DNA of 32,599 nucleotides from the NCBI GenBank assembly GCA_937896295.1, contig CALBME010000215.1:1-32599 (forward strand), written 5' to 3'. Position numbers and translations under genes: made by a program. Under the pieces are notes generated by a model that worked only from the letters and a program-made list of their open reading frames with translations, ran no database searches and was not told the DNA's origin. Each line of letters opens with the position of its first letter. Within the stretch, counting starts at the first letter, position 1. Positions 29,681 to 32,599 of the stretch are shown here, piece by piece. Source of the DNA: an uncultured Micavibrio sp. GTDB taxonomy: Bacteria > Pseudomonadota > Alphaproteobacteria > Micavibrionales > UBA1664.

Positions 29681-30706
29681 ATGAAACTGGCCTTCCGCGA
29701 CATTGAAGGATTTGTGGCGCGGCCCAATCCTGTGGCGCGTGTGATTGTCGTCTATGGCCCGGACGCCGGCCTCGTAACCGAACGCAGCGCGATCATGGGC
29801 CGGACCGCCGTCCCGGACCTGACCGACCCCTTTAACGTCGTGATCCTGACCACGGACCAGCTGCTGGACGACCCGGTGCGGCTGAACGACGAAGCCTTTG
29901 CGCAAAGCCTGATGGGGGGCAACCGCCTGGTCATCATCCGCGACGGCGCGGATTCCCTGACCCCCCTGCTCAAGGAATACCTGAAAGCCCCCTCGTCCGA
30001 CACGCTGGTCATTGTCGAGGGCGGCGAACTCGGCACGAAATCATCCCTGCGGGCGCTGGCCGAAAAGGCTGAAAACGCCGCCGCAGTGCCCTGTTATGTC
30101 GAGGATGAGCGCGACCTCACCCGTTTCCTGCAGAACGCAGCAAAGGACGCGGGCTATGGAATCGACCGCGACGCGCTGGCGGCGCTGGCCGGGTCACTGG
30201 TGGGCGACCGCGCCGTCGCCCGCGGCGAATTTGAAAAGCTGATCACTTATAAACTATCCGATACCGACAAAACCATCCGTCTTGCGGACGTCGAGGCATG
30301 TCAGGGCGATGTCCGCTCGCGCACTTTCGACGAACTGGTCAACGCCGTCGGCCTGGGTGATGCGCATCGCATGGCAGCGTCCTTCGCGGCGCTCATGCGT
30401 GAACAGACCGCGCCGGTCGCCATCCTGCGCACTGTACAGGGGCATTTCCGCCGTCTTTATCAGGTGCACCTGAAAATGGAAGACGGTGCCGACGCCAAGG
30501 GCGCTATGAAGTCGCTGCAGCCCCCCGTGTTCTGGAAGTACGAGGACCAGTTCATGGCACAGCTGCGCCGCTGGCCGCGGCCGCGCATTGAAAACCTTCT
30601 GAACGCACTCGGCCATGTAGAGGCGCAGACCAAGCAGACCGCCATGCCCGCCGAAACCCTGACGGCGCAGATTCTGCTTAAAACCGCCATGGCCCGCGCC
30701 GCCTGA
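29681..30706 (+). CDS. holA: DNA polymerase III delta subunit
   Basis: The delta subunit opens the sliding clamp as part of the clamp-loader complex. The 341-residue protein has the family layout: VIVVYGPDAGLVTERSAIM (degenerate nucleotide-binding region), PFNVVILTTDQLLDDPVRLNDEAFAQSLMGGNRLVIIRDG, DTLVIVEGGELGTKSSLRALAEKAENAAAVPCYVEDERDL, DRDALAALAGSLVGDRAVARGEFEKLITY and a C-terminal helical part (HRMAASFAALMREQTAPVAILRTVQGHFRRLYQVH). The length is normal. It lies 18 bases downstream of lptE and is probably co-transcribed with it. Confidence 0.95.
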   Translation: MKLAFRDIEGFVARPNPVARVIVVYGPDAGLVTERSAIMGRTAVPDLTDPFNVVILTTDQLLDDPVRLNDEAFAQSLMGGNRLVIIRDGADSLTPLLKEYLKAPSSDTLVIVEGGELGTKSSLRALAEKAENAAAVPCYVEDERDLTRFLQNAAKDAGYGIDRDALAALAGSLVGDRAVARGEFEKLITYKLSDTDKTIRLADVEACQGDVRSRTFDELVNAVGLGDAHRMAASFAALMREQTAPVAILRTVQGHFRRLYQVHLKMEDGADAKGAMKSLQPPVFWKYEDQFMAQLRRWPRPRIENLLNALGHVEAQTKQTAMPAETLTAQILLKTAMARAA

Positions 30707-30719
30707 GGCGTCTCTGCCG

Positions 30720-30749
30720 TTGACACAATGCTGCCTTACAGGCCTATTA
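30720..30749 (+). promoter_or_regulatory. Promoter of the exported Pro/Thr-rich protein gene
   Basis: TTGACA (30720-30725), 18 bases, CTATTA (30744-30749). The expected start is near 30756, leaving about 30 bases of leader with GGGGAA before ATG 30787. Confidence 0.6.
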
Positions 30750-30786
30750 CACAAACGGACTTTGAATAACCAACGGGGAACCCAAA

Positions 30787-31689
30787 ATGAAAAGAATTCT
30801 GATAAGCGCCGCTTTCGTGGCCTGCCTTGCCACCGCCGCGCACGCCATGGATGACGGCGAACGCGCACGCCAGATGGCCCTTTATAATTCGCAGGTGAAT
30901 GGCGGCGCCCAGCTGACCCGCACCGTCACCACCGGACGCGTGGCCATGCCGACCCAGGTGCCGACCAATCCGCCTGTGCCCGTTGCCACCCCCATCACCA
31001 CACCGCCCGTAACGGTTCCGGTTATGGCACCCCTTGGCGCGCCGAGCATCACCGCGTCGAAAACCGGTGTCTCCCGCTCCCTGCCCGTAAACGACGCCCC
31101 GATGGCAATGATGACAACCACTACCTCGGTCACGACCCCGGCGGCCACTGCGGCCCCGACGGCGGTGACCACGGTTGGCCAGATGTCACCCCTGAATGAT
31201 GACGGCAGCCCGATGAACGTCCGTGCCGATGCAGGCACGCTCGGCCAGACGAAGGGTATGCCCTCGCAGGTCGCCGCACTGAACGGCGGCATGGGCGGCA
31301 ATGCGGAACAGGACCGCCAGCTTCAGGCATGGCGCGACTGGAAATCGGGCAATAACGGCGCAGGTGCCAACACCCCTGCCCCTTACGTGCCCCAGCAGGT
31401 GCAGACCATGACCACCACGTCCGTCATGCCGATGGCCCCGGCTTATATGCCCGCCCCCATGCAGCAACCCGTCATGATGGCACCCCCGGCCGCACCGCAA
31501 ATGGCCTATGCCCCGCAGCAGCCTCCCGTGGCCCAGCCTGCGCCGATGGTTGAACCCGCTGCCTCTGGCAACGAAGGGCCTTCACACTTCGCCTATCCCA
31601 CCCGCGGCATGCGCGAACGCACCCCGGCATCCCTGCCCGCCCGCAACGGCGGCACATCGTCGGACAGCACATCGTCCTTCAACGACTGA
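30787..31689 (+). CDS. Exported Pro/Thr/Met/Ala-rich protein of unknown function
   Basis: The 300-residue protein begins MKRILISAAFVACLATAAHA (signal peptide). A short charged segment follows (MDDGERARQMALYNSQVN). The rest is low-complexity: Thr/Pro/Val-rich (PVATPITTPPVTVPVMAP, MMTTTTSVTTPAATA) to about 140; a globular-like patch near 160-190 (AEQDRQLQAWRDWKSGNN); then Pro/Met/Gln-rich (PMAPAYMPAPMQQPVMM). The end is Ser/Thr-rich. Such composition suggests a disordered periplasmic or envelope-linked protein. No domain is recognised. It has its own promoter and a terminator right after it. Confidence 0.75.
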   Translation: MKRILISAAFVACLATAAHAMDDGERARQMALYNSQVNGGAQLTRTVTTGRVAMPTQVPTNPPVPVATPITTPPVTVPVMAPLGAPSITASKTGVSRSLPVNDAPMAMMTTTTSVTTPAATAAPTAVTTVGQMSPLNDDGSPMNVRADAGTLGQTKGMPSQVAALNGGMGGNAEQDRQLQAWRDWKSGNNGAGANTPAPYVPQQVQTMTTTSVMPMAPAYMPAPMQQPVMMAPPAAPQMAYAPQQPPVAQPAPMVEPAASGNEGPSHFAYPTRGMRERTPASLPARNGGTSSDSTSSFND

Positions 31690-31709
31690 TCATTATTTCA
31701 CGTGAATCA

Positions 31710-31735
31710 AAAAGGCCGGGAAATCCCGGCCTTTT
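31710..31735. terminator. Bidirectional terminator
   Basis: AAAAGGCCGGGA-AA-TCCCGGCCTTTT is a 12-bp stem with A and T flanks. It serves the exported protein and the convergent ETF-QO gene. Its arms are identical to those of the hairpin at 6807-6836. Confidence 0.93.
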
Positions 31736-31740
31736 CGCTG

Positions 31741-32599
31741 TTACATATTCGGGTAGGTCGGCCCGCCGCCACCTTCCGGCGCGACCCAGGTGATGTTCTG
31801 GCTCGGGTCCTTGATGTCGCAGGTCTTGCAGTGGACGCAGTTCTGCGCGTTGATCACGAAGCGCGGATCGGTTTTTGCCACCTCGTCACCATACACCACC
31901 TCGTAGACGCCGGCCGGGCAATAAAGCCGGGCCGGTTCGCCATAAACCGGCAGGTTCTTTGCGACCGGCACCGAAGCATCCTTCAGCGTCAGATGGATCG
32001 GCTGATCTTCCTCGTGGTTGGTGCCGGAGAGGAACACGCTCGAAAGCTTGTCGAACGAGATTACGCCATCGGGCTTCGGATAGGTGATCGGCTTGACCTC
32101 GGCGAGCGGCTTCAGGCTGTCGCAATCGCGCTTGCCATGCTTGAGCGTGCCGAAGAACGAGAGACCGAACAGCTCGTTCGTCCACATATCGACCGCGCCG
32201 AGCGGAATGCCGATCCAGGTGCCGAAACGCGACCAGAGCGGCTTCATATTGCGGACCGGCTTGAGATCCTTGCCGATTTCGCTCGAACGCCACGCGGCTT
32301 CATAGCCGGTCACTTCGTCATGCGCGCGGCCCTCGGCCAGCGCCGCCGCAATGTGCTCCGCCGCCAGCATGCCGGAGAGCATCGCGTTATGGCTGCCCTT
32401 GATGCGCGGAACGTTCACAAAGCCCGCCGAGCAGCCGATGAGCGCACCGCCGGGGAAGCAGAGCTTCGGCACGGATTGCCAGCCGCCCTCGGTGATCGCG
32501 CGCGCGCCATAGGAGAGGCGTTTACCGCCTTCGAGCACCTCGCGGATCATCGGGTGCTGCTTGAAGCGCTGGAATTCATCGAACGGGGACAGCGTCGGG
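31741..32599 (-). CDS. Electron transfer flavoprotein-ubiquinone oxidoreductase (partial, C-terminal part)
   Basis: The enzyme passes electrons from ETF to ubiquinone at the inner membrane. The visible 285 residues begin PTLSPFDEFQRFKQHPMIREVLEGGK and include CFPGGALIGCSAGFVNVPRIKGSHNAMLSGMLAAEHIAAAL (FAD and quinone-binding region) and IHLTLKDASVPVAKNLPVYGEPARLYCPAGVYEVVYGDE. The C-terminal 4Fe-4S motif is NCVHCKTCDIKDPSQNITW, which together with the Cys in LYCPAG gives four ligands. The protein ends GGGGPTYPNM at 31741. The reading frame is open to the right edge, so the N-terminal half is beyond the window. Confidence 0.95.
   Translation of the reverse strand, partial: PTLSPFDEFQRFKQHPMIREVLEGGKRLSYGARAITEGGWQSVPKLCFPGGALIGCSAGFVNVPRIKGSHNAMLSGMLAAEHIAAALAEGRAHDEVTGYEAAWRSSEIGKDLKPVRNMKPLWSRFGTWIGIPLGAVDMWTNELFGLSFFGTLKHGKRDCDSLKPLAEVKPITYPKPDGVISFDKLSSVFLSGTNHEEDQPIHLTLKDASVPVAKNLPVYGEPARLYCPAGVYEVVYGDEVAKTDPRFVINAQNCVHCKTCDIKDPSQNITWVAPEGGGGPTYPNM

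Overview
The window reads as ordinary chromosome of a free-living Gram-negative alphaproteobacterium. The markers are an alphaproteobacterial-type phosphoserine aminotransferase, DUF2155 and DUF3576 proteins, an NrsF-type anti-sigma factor with a SigF-like ECF sigma factor, PrdX, a cysteine-poor Trm112-like protein, and the block DUF3576 - leuS - lptE - holA. Porins, LptE and lipoproteins show an outer membrane. I cannot place the genus. No IS element, prophage, CRISPR array or rRNA was seen.

Layout. 1-2.5 kb: a partial gene, a DUF2155 protein, and on the minus strand an unknown gene, dps and aat. 2.6-5.6 kb: an asparagine-synthetase-like protein that has lost its catalytic motifs, a UDP-glucuronate 4-epimerase-like gene and a YqaA-like membrane protein. 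5.6-7.8 kb: two tRNA-Gly genes (CCC and GCC) on either side of an ART-PolyVal-like putative ADP-ribosyltransferase and an outer-membrane barrel. 7.9-9.3 kb: prdX, a LON-domain protein and a Trm112-like protein. 9.3-12.4 kb: nrsF-sigF, divergent from a DipZ-like thiol-disulfide protein that has a textbook SigF promoter, then a tiny lipoprotein. 12.4-19.4 kb: serine and branched-chain amino-acid synthesis: serA, ilvB, serC and serB, with two short hydrophobic leader-like peptides, each followed by a terminator, ahead of ilvB. 19.4-24 kb: an exported MsrA homologue without its catalytic Cys, a porin with triplicated terminator-like repeats, and an 812-residue unknown. 24-30.7 kb: DUF3576, a small secreted protein, leuS, a divergent SAM-hydrolase-like gene, lptE and holA. 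30.7 kb to the end: a Pro/Thr/Met-rich exported protein and the 3' part of the ETF-ubiquinone oxidoreductase gene.

How the genes work together. serA, serC and serB supply all three steps of phosphorylated serine synthesis, and ilvB is the catalytic subunit of acetolactate synthase. The minus-strand series from 17222 to 12454 (leader - 186-aa gene - second leader - ilvB - 102-aa gene - serA) could be one or two attenuated operons. SigF, NrsF and the DipZ-like protein look like a self-contained redox or metal stress module.

The most interesting points are the tandem leader-peptide/terminator pairs before ilvB, the two enzyme homologues that lack catalytic residues, the stand-alone ART-PolyVal-like gene on a leaderless consensus promoter, and how often -10 boxes end only 5-8 nt before a start codon. 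Functions come from recognised motifs; no database search was run.
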